Source: Fidelibacterota bacterium
Lineage (GTDB): Bacteria; Fidelibacterota; Marinisomatia; Marinisomatales; TCS56
Length of the DNA: 5,645 bases
Assembly (NCBI GenBank): GCA_013203015.1
Contig: JABMPO010000079.1
Span: 1 to 5,645 of the forward strand
Direction: 5' to 3'
A program made the position numbers and the translations under genes. Under the pieces are notes generated by a model. The model saw nothing but the letters and a program-made list of their open reading frames with translations. It had not been told where the DNA came from and ran no database searches. Of this stretch, positions 1 through 5,644 are shown piece after piece (positions within the stretch are counted from its first letter, which is position 1; each line of letters starts with the position of its first letter).

Positions 1-921
1 GGAATTATCATTGGTGGACCTCTGGCAATATTGATTGTTTCGTTTTTTGATCCAAGTATAGTTGGTGGTGCCGGCCCTGATGCGGTATGGCGGGGGTTAA
101 CTACTGTTGCCGGTTCGTGGATCGGTGGCGGTGCAAATCAGGCCGCCATGAAAGAAGTTTTCGAAGTTGGCGATGATCTGTTTTCGGCCATGATTACAGT
201 GGATGTTATTATTGCTAATATCTGGATGGCTTTTTTGTTATATGGTGCCGGAATTACTACCCGTCTGGATAAATGGTTAAAAGGCGATACTTCCTCCATC
301 ACTCATCTGCAGAAGAAGATTGAGGATTATCGTGCTCAAATCAGTAAAATTCCTGATTTAACTGATGCTATAACGGTCGTAGGAGTCGGTTTAATTGTCA
401 CTGCCATATCCCATGCAATTTCTGATCAAGTAGCACCCTGGATCGGTGAAAATGCGCCCTATCTGGCGAAATTCAGTTTAACGTCAGGTTTCTTTTGGCT
501 GATCGTATCCGCAACCACCATCGCCCTGGGATTATCTTTTACCAAATTGCGCAATCTGGAAGGCATTGGGGCGTCACGCTTCGGCAGTCTTTTCCTCTAT
601 ATATTGGTGGCAACCATAGGTATGAAAATGAATATCATGGCATTATTCGATAATCCTGCACTATTTCTGGTTGGTGGGATTTGGATGGCTATTCACGCAA
701 CGCTACTAATTATAACCGCTAAATTAATTAAAGCACCGTTCTTTTTTCTGGCGGTTGGCAGTCAGGCTAACGTGGGTGGCGCGGCTTCGGCGCCGATTGT
801 GGCTTCAGCATTTCATTCTTCCCTGGCTCCGGTTGGAGTATTGCTGGCGGTGGTGGGCTATGCGGTTGGTACTTACGCAGCCTGGTTCTGCGGAATTTTA
901 ATGCAGGCTGTGGCACCTTAG
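1..921 (+). CDS. DUF819 family integral membrane protein, 5' end outside the window
   Basis: The reading frame is open from base 1 to the TAG at 919-921, giving 306 residues. The family is usually about 380-400 residues, so roughly 80-100 N-terminal residues lie upstream of the window. The TTG at 31 is an internal Leu codon in a hydrophobic stretch, not a credible start. Recognition rests on the glycine-rich motif GSWIGGGANQAAM (about 115-153) and the second motif GSQANVGGAASAPI (757-798), both characteristic of DUF819 (YjcL-like) proteins. About seven hydrophobic segments are visible, and the chain ends in a membrane segment close to the stop. A charged, probably cytoplasmic loop (around 260-350) splits the two halves. 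No substrate is established for the family; resemblance to the cation/proton antiporter and anion transporter fold is recalled knowledge, so a transport role is inference. The gene converges on the minus-strand cluster. Family assignment is confident; function is unknown. Confidence 0.88.
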   Translation, partial: GIIIGGPLAILIVSFFDPSIVGGAGPDAVWRGLTTVAGSWIGGGANQAAMKEVFEVGDDLFSAMITVDVIIANIWMAFLLYGAGITTRLDKWLKGDTSSITHLQKKIEDYRAQISKIPDLTDAITVVGVGLIVTAISHAISDQVAPWIGENAPYLAKFSLTSGFFWLIVSATTIALGLSFTKLRNLEGIGASRFGSLFLYILVATIGMKMNIMALFDNPALFLVGGIWMAIHATLLIITAKLIKAPFFFLAVGSQANVGGAASAPIVASAFHSSLAPVGVLLAVVGYAVGTYAAWFCGILMQAVAP

Positions 922-941
922 CTTAAAAACCACCCCTTAAA

Positions 942-972
942 CCAACCCGAACACTTGAAGTGTTCAGGTTGG
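942..972. terminator. Hairpin 1 of a tandem pair, probable terminator of the DUF819 gene
   Basis: Arms 942-956 and 958-972 are reverse complements of each other over 15 bases with one mismatch (C948 opposite A966), centred on G957. The palindrome begins 20 bases after the DUF819 stop codon. The plus-strand tail is AT-rich (TAGTAAATTTATATAAT) but lacks a clean run of T, so this is not a textbook intrinsic terminator. Read on the minus strand, the sequence after the hairpin contains a TTTTT run (complement of 925-929). Its position between convergent genes suggests bidirectional termination or 3'-end protection of the mRNA. Confidence 0.6.
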
Positions 973-1035
973 TAGTAAATTTATATAATCGTCCCGGACA
1001 CTCCAAGTGTCCGGGACGGTAGAAATATTATAAAT
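943..1035. repeat. Two tandem copies of a ~47-bp hairpin-plus-AT-tail unit
   Basis: Unit A (943-989, 47 bases) and unit B (990-1035, 46 bases) each consist of a 29-base palindrome followed by an AT-rich tail. The palindromes match at 20 of 29 positions and share the core ACACT-N2-AAGTGT. The tails GTAGTAAATTTATATAAT and GTAGAAATATTATAAAT also align. Three stem positions that differ between copies change on both arms (944/970 against 991/1017, 945/969 against 992/1016, 950/964 against 997/1011), so pairing is kept. The units abut and fill most of the spacer between the convergent genes. This looks like a tandem copy of an interspersed palindromic repeat; membership of a genome-wide family cannot be tested from one window. 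Confidence 0.7.
988..1020. terminator. Hairpin 2 of a tandem pair, probable terminator of the minus-strand gene cluster
   Basis: Arms 990-1002 and 1006-1018 are perfect reverse complements (13 bp, rich in G and C: CGTCCCGGACACT), with a 3-base loop CCA at 1003-1005. Adding a T989-G1019 wobble and an A988-T1020 pair extends the stem to 15 bp. It lies 17 bases beyond the last codon position (1037) of the DUF3228-like gene when read on the minus strand. There the following sequence is ATTATATAAATTTACTACC, AT-rich without a long T run. This is the stronger of the two stems. Confidence 0.65.
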
Positions 1036-1036
1036 G

Positions 1037-1612
1037 CTACTGATTTTCCTCTGGCTCTAATGCCGCATACTGCTGCCAAAACCTCACAGATTCCGCCCAC
1101 TCATTTGAATTATAATAGGCCGCTGTGCCACCGGGCAACTCCATTTGGTTACGCATCATTGTCGCCGGACCCATGGGTAATTGATCCACACCCTGAGGAA
1201 TGGCATTTATACTAATTAATTCCCAATCAGCGTCGGTTGTCTGTTCATTGTTTTCAGCCAGAACAGCATGACTATATAAGACCAGTTCAACTTTCCCTGC
1301 CGAAAGTGGTTTACCATTCAGAGCACGTATTTGAATATAAGGATCTTCGCCTTCCCGTCGTCTGATATATCTGGTAATGAATTTTGTATTCTCATCGATT
1401 TTAATAAACGGACAAACAAATTTAGCGACCATTTCCTGAACAACCTGAACCAGGATTACGCCGTCGCGATAACCGGGACGAAATAGGCCGTTGGCCAGCT
1501 GCTCCTGAGCGTGAGCGGCAATTTCTTCAAATATCAGCTCATTGGAAAAAGTTTTACCTGATCCCGATGTTTGGCGCCGTACAAAATCATTAACTGCAAC
1601 TGTCAGTCTCAT
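1037..1612 (-). CDS. DUF3228-like protein of unknown function, 191 residues
   Basis: I chose the ATG at 1612 (protein begins MRLTVAVNDFVRR) because AAGGG at 1624-1620 lies 7 bases before it. A longer frame starting at 1732 would add 40 residues that overlap the preceding gene almost entirely, and those residues look like out-of-frame sequence. The protein is soluble-looking, with no signal peptide or membrane segment. Recognisable stretches include GYRDGVILVQV, RRREGEDPYIQI, VELVLYSHAVLAEN, DWELISINA and a C-terminal PMGPATMMRNQ...LPGGTAAYYNSNEWAESVRFW. From memory this pattern fits the DUF3228 family, whose biochemical role is not known to me. It follows the 80-residue gene by 10 bases, so the two are probably translated from one mRNA. 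Transcription likely ends in the hairpins at 943-1035. The gene call is firm; the family name is moderate. Confidence 0.75.
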   Translation of the reverse strand: MRLTVAVNDFVRRQTSGSGKTFSNELIFEEIAAHAQEQLANGLFRPGYRDGVILVQVVQEMVAKFVCPFIKIDENTKFITRYIRRREGEDPYIQIRALNGKPLSAGKVELVLYSHAVLAENNEQTTDADWELISINAIPQGVDQLPMGPATMMRNQMELPGGTAAYYNSNEWAESVRFWQQYAALEPEENQ

Positions 1613-1619
1613 AGAAATG

Positions 1620-1624
1620 CCCTT
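1620..1624 (-). promoter_or_regulatory. Ribosome binding site AAGGG that fixes the start at 1612
   Basis: On the minus strand AAGGG lies 7 bases upstream of the ATG at 1612 and overlaps the TAA stop codon (1625-1623) of the preceding small gene. This supports the shorter 191-residue reading of the downstream gene and suggests translational coupling. Confidence 0.65.
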
Positions 1625-1865
1625 ATTTATCCTTGATACGATCAACAGACATGTAAATCGGTTTTTTCCCCATGAAATGATGGTAGTCCAATATACCAAT
1701 TCCCTCAGGATGTCGGGTCGGACAAGTTGCACAAGCTGGCTGGCCCCCCTCTTTTCGCCGTATTACATCCAAAATTTTATCTGCTTTATTTTTTCCGGCA
1801 ACTAATTCTTCATCCATTTCAATATACCAACGCATTGTGACCAAATAGCGCTTCTTATCTTCCAT
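1623..1865 (-). CDS. Small Cys/His-containing protein of unknown function, 80 residues
   Basis: This is a complete small gene with a good ribosome binding site (GGAG at 1876-1873, 7 bases before the ATG at 1865). The N-terminal half is charged and likely folded (KKRYLVTMRWYIEMDEEL). The C-terminal half contains a CxxC pair (C45, C48 in PACATCPTRHPEG) followed by H52 and an HH pair (H62, H63). That arrangement could bind one metal ion, but the spacing matches no zinc finger or ferredoxin motif I can name. There is no signal peptide or membrane segment. Position and spacing tie it to the DUF3228-like gene 10 bases downstream. I do not recognise the family and assign no function. It appears real because the start, ribosome site, codon content and operon fit all agree. 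Confidence 0.7.
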   Translation of the reverse strand: MEDKKRYLVTMRWYIEMDEELVAGKNKADKILDVIRRKEGGQPACATCPTRHPEGIGILDYHHFMGKKPIYMSVDRIKDK

Positions 1866-1872
1866 ACAATCG

Positions 1873-1876
1873 CTCC
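1873..1876 (-). promoter_or_regulatory. Ribosome binding site GGAG of the 80-residue gene
   Basis: GGAG on the minus strand (CTCC on the plus strand) is spaced 7 bases from the ATG at 1865. It selects that ATG over the internal Met codon at residue 11, which has no such site. The 88-base spacer to dinB (1866-1953) otherwise shows no strong promoter: TTGGAA followed after 17 bases by GCATAA is only a weak sigma-70-like candidate, and there is no hairpin with a T run after dinB. Confidence 0.6.
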
Positions 1877-1953
1877 GTAATCTGTTATGCTACCCCCAGA
1901 GTTATTTTTCCAATTTGCATATTCGATTTTCAAAACTGTAATTTGTTCCCAAT

Positions 1954-3048
1954 TTATAATTTAAGTGCCATTTGACGATCGGGCTGGGAAAAATTACTGA
2001 CGCCAACACCCAGTAAACGCAGGGCGCTGCCGATAATCCAGGATTGCTTAAACAAGTCTTTAGCAGCGTTAATAATATCTCCGGCTTCACAAGTGTACTT
2101 ATTCAGCGATACTTGCCGGGTATAAGTTTCAAAATCAGCATAACGCACTTTAATATTTACTGTTCTGCCCTTTTGATCGGATTTTGCCAACTGCTTGGCA
2201 ACCTGGTGGGACAGTTTTTCAATTATCGCCAATAACTCACCCTGATCGGAGATATCCTTGCTGAAAGTCCGCTCGGTACTGACCGATTTAGCGCCCTGCA
2301 CTTCCGCCACTGGTCGACTATCAATCCCCCGTGCCCAGCGATACATGTCACGACCCCATTTACCGAATTTAGTAGCTAATTCATATTCGGATTTTTGGGC
2401 TAAATCATTAACGGTAATAATTCCCATATTTGCTAGCTGTATAACTGTTTTCGGTCCGATTCCCGGGATTTTCCCCACTGCGAGCGGCGCTAAAAATGAA
2501 ATCTCACGACCAGGTAACACTACAGTCAAGCCAAAGGGTTTTTCGTAATCTGAAGCAATTTTAGCAATCATTTTACTGGTTGACAAGCCTACTGAGGCGG
2601 TCAGCCCAATATCACGAACTATCTTCTGCTGGATCGCGCGCAGTTTTTCTTCGGCGGCAGTCCAATAATTTATCTGATCAGTCAAATCCAGATAGGCTTC
2701 ATCCACACCAACTTGCTGCATCACTGGCGAAACGGTACGCAGCATCCCCATTATAATCCGGGAATAGGTTTTATAAGCCTTGAAATGGGGGGGGCAAATA
2801 ATGAGATCGGGACAGCGTTTTTGCGCCTGGTACATTGACATGGCCGAGTGAACGCCATATTCTCTGACTGGATATGAAGCTGCTGCGACTACACCCCGAT
2901 TTTCGGCTTTGCCACCAACTACAATGGGCTTGTCCCGCAAGTCCGGATTTTTTAATACTTCCACCGAACAGAAAAAAGCATCGAGATCGACATGCGCAAT
3001 GGCCCGGGGGAATTCCGACTGATTTTGATCTGAGGCAGATTCGATCAA
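1954..3048 (-). CDS. dinB: DNA polymerase IV (Y-family translesion polymerase)
   Basis: The protein has 364 residues, normal for bacterial Pol IV. It copies damaged DNA templates at low fidelity and has no proofreading domain. The palm and finger motifs are intact: HVDLDAFF with metal ligand D21 and predicted steric-gate F26, SYPVREYGVHSAM (59-70), and VDEAYLD with catalytic D116 and E117. These are followed by GLTASVGLSTSKMIAKIASDYEKP (148-171) and a helix-hairpin-helix at KIPGIGPKT (193-201). The little-finger domain occupies about 245-350. The chain ends in QMALKL (359-364), matching the Q-x-x-L-x-L sliding-clamp motif seen at the C-terminus of E. coli Pol IV. The start is TTG at 3048: an in-frame TGA lies only 12 bases upstream (3063-3061), and no ATG, GTG or other TTG occurs before the catalytic motif. 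G114 replaces the Ser usual before the VDE triplet. It lies 17 bases after the marC-like gene. No LexA-type operator is evident immediately upstream. Confidence 0.96.
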   Translation of the reverse strand: MIESASDQNQSEFPRAIAHVDLDAFFCSVEVLKNPDLRDKPIVVGGKAENRGVVAAASYPVREYGVHSAMSMYQAQKRCPDLIICPPHFKAYKTYSRIIMGMLRTVSPVMQQVGVDEAYLDLTDQINYWTAAEEKLRAIQQKIVRDIGLTASVGLSTSKMIAKIASDYEKPFGLTVVLPGREISFLAPLAVGKIPGIGPKTVIQLANMGIITVNDLAQKSEYELATKFGKWGRDMYRWARGIDSRPVAEVQGAKSVSTERTFSKDISDQGELLAIIEKLSHQVAKQLAKSDQKGRTVNIKVRYADFETYTRQVSLNKYTCEAGDIINAAKDLFKQSWIIGSALRLLGVGVSNFSQPDRQMALKL

Positions 3049-3065
3049 TAATCCACTAATTCACT

Positions 3066-3662
3066 TTATTGTTGGTTATTGAGGAACATCGACAACCCGG
3101 ATAAAAACATTTCGACCGAAATTATCGTTAAAATCATACCCATCAAGCGTTCCATGGCTGCCAGTCCTCGCTGGCGAAATATTTTGCGCAGAAACTCAGA
3201 GCTAAGCAGCAAGACGGATGAAACCAGCCAGGCAATAGTCATGGCCAACAACCAATCCAGCAATCGCCCTGGTTCATTGGACGACATCAACATAACCGTA
3301 GCGATTGTTGACGGTCCTGCCACCAGCGGAATTGCCAGGGGAACGATAAATGGTTCCGAATCCGGATTATCACCCATGAGCGCTCGCTGACGGAAGGGAA
3401 ATATCATCCTGATAGCGATTATAAACAGGATTATTCCACCGGCAATACTTATCGAAGGTCTACTGATTGACATGGCATTCATTATACTGTTCCCAAAAAA
3501 CAGAAAACACAACATAATGAAAAATGCGATCAATAACTCCCGGACGATTACTCTCCGCCGACGTTTTTTATCCACACTGCTCAATACAGAAAGGAAGATT
3601 GGAACGTTTCCCAGAGGATCCATGACCAGAAAAAGCATGATCGCGGCTGACCAGATTGTCAT
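3066..3662 (-). CDS. MarC/YhgN family integral membrane protein
   Basis: The protein has 198 residues, the usual size for the family, and about six hydrophobic segments. Diagnostic motifs are MDPLGNVPIFL (14-24), EPFIVPLAIPLVAGPSTIA (103-121) and ERLMGMILTIISVEMFLSG (171-189). The DPLGN and AGPST motifs lie at equivalent places in the two halves, as expected of an internally duplicated membrane fold. The family name comes from E. coli marC, once linked to multiple antibiotic resistance; that role was later not supported, and the transported substrate, if any, is unknown. The ATG at 3662 follows the aminotransferase stop codon by 9 bases and has a modest AGAG ribosome site overlapping that stop codon (3673-3670). 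This implies translational coupling to the upstream gene. It is the middle gene of a tight three-gene run with dinB downstream. Confidence 0.93.
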   Translation of the reverse strand: MTIWSAAIMLFLVMDPLGNVPIFLSVLSSVDKKRRRRVIVRELLIAFFIMLCFLFFGNSIMNAMSISRPSISIAGGIILFIIAIRMIFPFRQRALMGDNPDSEPFIVPLAIPLVAGPSTIATVMLMSSNEPGRLLDWLLAMTIAWLVSSVLLLSSEFLRKIFRQRGLAAMERLMGMILTIISVEMFLSGLSMFLNNQQ

Positions 3663-3671
3663 AATGTTTCT

Positions 3672-4898
3672 CTACTTTTTAAAAAGTGCCGGATTTTGAT
3701 GCATTGCAGTGGTTACTTTCACAAATGCGTCAATTACATCCTGCGTATCGGCCACCGAACCAAGTAAATAATTCTGCTTTAGCCATATCGATTGCTCATT
3801 GCACAATTTCTCGGTATTGGGCATGTACATTTCACGATACTTCCGATCTTTCAGCCAGGGATACTCATCAGGATTGGTAATGAATAGTTTCTCTTTATAA
3901 AGCGGCACATAACCGGCGTATGTAAAAACACCTTCAGCCCGCATGGCTTCATAAAATTTTTCCCGTGCGATTCCGCCAAATGCTGCTTTATCGTAGCGAG
4001 CGAGATATAAATGATTGGCAACCCGTGTTACCTGCGGATATAATTTTACCGGAGTCAAACCGGGAATTTCATTTAACGCCTGATCGATCAGAGCACGATT
4101 TTGATCGCGTGTATTCATATCGCTATCGATGGTTTTCAGTTGAGCGGATAACATAGCAGTGGCAAACGCGCTAAGCCGGAAATTCCCACCAAGATGCTGA
4201 TGTTCGTACCATTCTCCCCCTACTACCCGGCCGCAATTATGATAGGAAAAACAGTCGTTATTAAATTGTTCATCATTGGATATAATTGCCCCACCTTCGC
4301 CAGCGGTCATGTTTTTGGAAGTTTGAAAACTGAAAATCCCACCAAGTCCGAGGGCACCAACTTTTTTACCGTCCCATTCGGCGCCATGAGCCTGAGCAGC
4401 ATCTTCAATAACTTTAAGATCATGTAGCCGGGCAACCGCCAGGATTTTATCCATGTCTGCCGGGTTTCCACCGATATGCACTGGCATGATTACTTTGGTT
4501 CGCTCTGTAATGGCCGCTGCGATTTGATCAGCATCCATATTAAATGTTTCCAATTCCGCATCAACGAAGACGGGCACGGCATTGGCCATCAACACTGCCG
4601 ATGCGGTGGCTATAAAAGTATAAGCTGGTAAAATAACTTCATCCCCGGCTTTCACACCAGCAGCTTTTAGCGCTACCCAGAGAGCAGTCGTTCCCGAATT
4701 AGTGGTAATACAGAATTTGGCATCATGAAAAGCTGCGAATGCTGCATGAAATTTATTCGTTACCTGACTGCCAACCCCCCAGCTTTCGTTTTCAATTGTA
4801 TTAATCAACTGGTCTTTCATCTCCTTTGATGAACGCGGCCAAGATGGAAAAGGTTTTGTTCGTACCGGTGTACCACCAAATAATGCTAGTTTATTCAT
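3672..4898 (-). CDS. DegT/DnrJ/EryC1/StrS family PLP-dependent aminotransferase
   Basis: The protein has 408 residues, typical for the family. These enzymes transfer an amino group, usually from glutamate or glutamine, to a keto group on a sugar nucleotide or cyclitol in the cytoplasm. The N-terminus NKLALFGGTPVRTKPFPSWP is the opening seen in scyllo-inosose and AHBA-type members. Later landmarks are TNSGTTALWVALKAAGVKAGDEVILPAYTF (66-95, quoted by ends TNSGTTALW and EVILPAYTF), VIEDAAQAHGAEW (163-175) with D166 contacting the cofactor ring nitrogen, and FSFQTSKNMTAGEGG (189-203) with predicted Schiff-base K195. All catalytic residues look intact. The start ATG at 4898 has a weak GGGA ribosome site 8-10 bases upstream. 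No sugar-nucleotide or cyclitol biosynthesis gene lies in the window, so the substrate cannot be inferred. It is the first gene of the run continuing into marC-like and dinB. Confidence 0.93.
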   Translation of the reverse strand: MNKLALFGGTPVRTKPFPSWPRSSKEMKDQLINTIENESWGVGSQVTNKFHAAFAAFHDAKFCITTNSGTTALWVALKAAGVKAGDEVILPAYTFIATASAVLMANAVPVFVDAELETFNMDADQIAAAITERTKVIMPVHIGGNPADMDKILAVARLHDLKVIEDAAQAHGAEWDGKKVGALGLGGIFSFQTSKNMTAGEGGAIISNDEQFNNDCFSYHNCGRVVGGEWYEHQHLGGNFRLSAFATAMLSAQLKTIDSDMNTRDQNRALIDQALNEIPGLTPVKLYPQVTRVANHLYLARYDKAAFGGIAREKFYEAMRAEGVFTYAGYVPLYKEKLFITNPDEYPWLKDRKYREMYMPNTEKLCNEQSIWLKQNYLLGSVADTQDVIDAFVKVTTAMHQNPALFKK

Positions 4899-5068
4899 TG
4901 AGTTTTCCCGTTAATAATTTGGCCGGAAATTAAGCCGTAATCCGAATCTCATTCAATTTCTGTGTAATAATTTTTAATTGCATTTTCCAGGGTTATTACT
5001 GTGGATTCTGGCGTGGAGCTGATATTTATGACTGGTTTGCAGACCGAGTATGAAAATATTACCGAATG

Positions 5069-5099
5069 TTTTGCCATTCTGCTGGTATAATTATTTTTG
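5069..5099 (+). promoter_or_regulatory. Candidate promoter for the hsp20 gene
   Basis: TGGTATAAT (5083-5091) is an exact extended -10 element (TGn plus TATAAT), though the matching -35 region (around 5062-5068, ACCGAATG) is poor. Overlapping it, TTTTG (5069-5073) and TATTTTTG (5092-5099) are separated by 18 bases, which fits the Bacteroidota-type pair TTTG and TAnnTTTG. The two readings are alternatives. Either would place the transcript start near 5098-5107 and leave a leader of about 100 bases. Confidence 0.4.
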
Positions 5100-5192
5100 A
5101 CAATTTAGCTCGGTAAATACGGCAGAGAATTGGATTGGGCACTATGCTTGTGCAATGGAATACCAAGAACGCTAACTAAAACTTAAAACAAT

Positions 5193-5196
5193 GGAG
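5193..5196 (+). promoter_or_regulatory. Ribosome binding site GGAG of the hsp20 gene
   Basis: GGAG is spaced 7 bases from the ATG at 5204. It is the clearest Shine-Dalgarno site in the window and fixes the hsp20 start. Confidence 0.8.
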
Positions 5197-5203
5197 TACT
5201 ATT

Positions 5204-5644
5204 ATGACCTTAGTAAAATGGCACCCAACCACAGCCTTAAGACCTTGGAACAGTTTTGATCGAATCTATCGTGAGTTTTTCAATGAAGATTTGAATCTCG
5301 ATAGAAGCTCTGCCAACTGGACACCATCAGTTGATATTTCCGAAGATGATAATAAATACAGTGTTTCCGCCGATTTACCCGGTGTGGATAAAAAGAATGT
5401 TCATATCAGCGTGAAAGAAAACGTGCTGACCGTTACCGGTGAAAGAATCGTTGAGAACAACGCTGATTCCGCCAATTATCACCGTCGTGAAAGATCATCC
5501 GGTACTTTCAAACGCTGTTTCCGCCTCCCGGAACTGGTAATCGAAGATAAAATCAGTGCCAAATTTAAAAATGGGATTCTCACCATTGAACTTCCCAAAG
5601 CTGAAATTGCCAAGCCCAAAGAGATTGAAATAAAAGTAGCTTAA
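5204..5644 (+). CDS. hsp20: Hsp20 family small heat-shock protein (alpha-crystallin domain)
   Basis: The complete gene encodes 146 residues, typical for bacterial class Hsp20 proteins, which hold unfolded proteins in the cytoplasm without ATP and form oligomers. The N-terminal arm contains the common start pattern around RPWNSFDRIYREFF (13-26). The alpha-crystallin domain runs from about W39 to P131: WTPSVDISEDD (39-49), YSVSADLPGVDKKNV (52-66), VLTVTGER (74-81), RRERSSGTFKRCFRLPE (94-110) and the signature FKNGILTIELPK (121-132). A C-terminal I-x-I anchor (I141-E142-I143) completes the oligomer contacts. The reading frame is supported by a strong GGAG ribosome site. It stands apart from the minus-strand cluster and is transcribed divergently from it. 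The stop codon TAA is the second to fourth base of the final pentamer, so nothing can be said about what follows. Confidence 0.96.
   Translation: MTLVKWHPTTALRPWNSFDRIYREFFNEDLNLDRSSANWTPSVDISEDDNKYSVSADLPGVDKKNVHISVKENVLTVTGERIVENNADSANYHRRERSSGTFKRCFRLPELVIEDKISAKFKNGILTIELPKAEIAKPKEIEIKVA

Larger units (their letters stand above)
4899..5203. other. Divergent intergenic region between the aminotransferase and hsp20 genes
   Basis: This 305-base AT-rich spacer holds no credible gene. It must contain promoters for both flanking genes. On the plus side there is an extended -10 candidate and an overlapping alternative motif at 5069-5099, described separately. On the minus side the best I find is TTGAAT, 17 bases, TTAATT (about 4955-4927), which is weak. 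A short inverted repeat GAATG-N6-CATTC lies at 5064-5079. The word ACCGA occurs at 5043 and 5061, and its complement at 5110-5114. No CIRCE element (TTAGCACTC-N9-GAGTGCTAA) and no good sigma-32 promoter (CTTGAAA with CCCCAT) is visible. No tRNA, rRNA or riboswitch was recognised. Confidence 0.7.

Noticed and set aside
31..33. TTG at 31 as the start of the DUF819 gene
   Set aside because: The frame stays open to base 1 with a hydrophobic, family-like sequence (GIIIGGPLAI), and the protein would be about 100 residues too short for the family.
943..1035. CRISPR array
   Set aside because: There are only two units, each palindromic along 29 bases with related AT-rich tails rather than unique spacers, and no cas gene is present.
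1613..1732. A 40-residue N-terminal extension of the DUF3228-like protein from an upstream ATG at 1732
   Set aside because: It overlaps the 80-residue gene in another frame along nearly its whole length, while an AAGGG site sits 7 bases before the ATG at 1612, where the protein's ordered sequence begins.
3079..3390. Plus-strand open frame of 103 codons opposite the MarC-like gene, and similar frames opposite dinB and the aminotransferase
   Set aside because: They lie antisense to well-recognised protein families, have low-complexity or charged out-of-frame composition and lack ribosome sites.
1037..4898. A new defence or toxin-antitoxin system formed by the minus-strand gene cluster
   Set aside because: Pol IV, MarC and DegT-type aminotransferases are common housekeeping or accessory families, there is no nuclease, toxin or mobile-element signature, and the small protein does not resemble an antitoxin I know.
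5097..5102. Exact TTGACA -35 box on the plus strand upstream of hsp20
   Set aside because: No -10 element lies 15-19 bases downstream (the sequence there is CGGCAG); TAAATA is only 11 bases away. Probably chance in AT-rich DNA.
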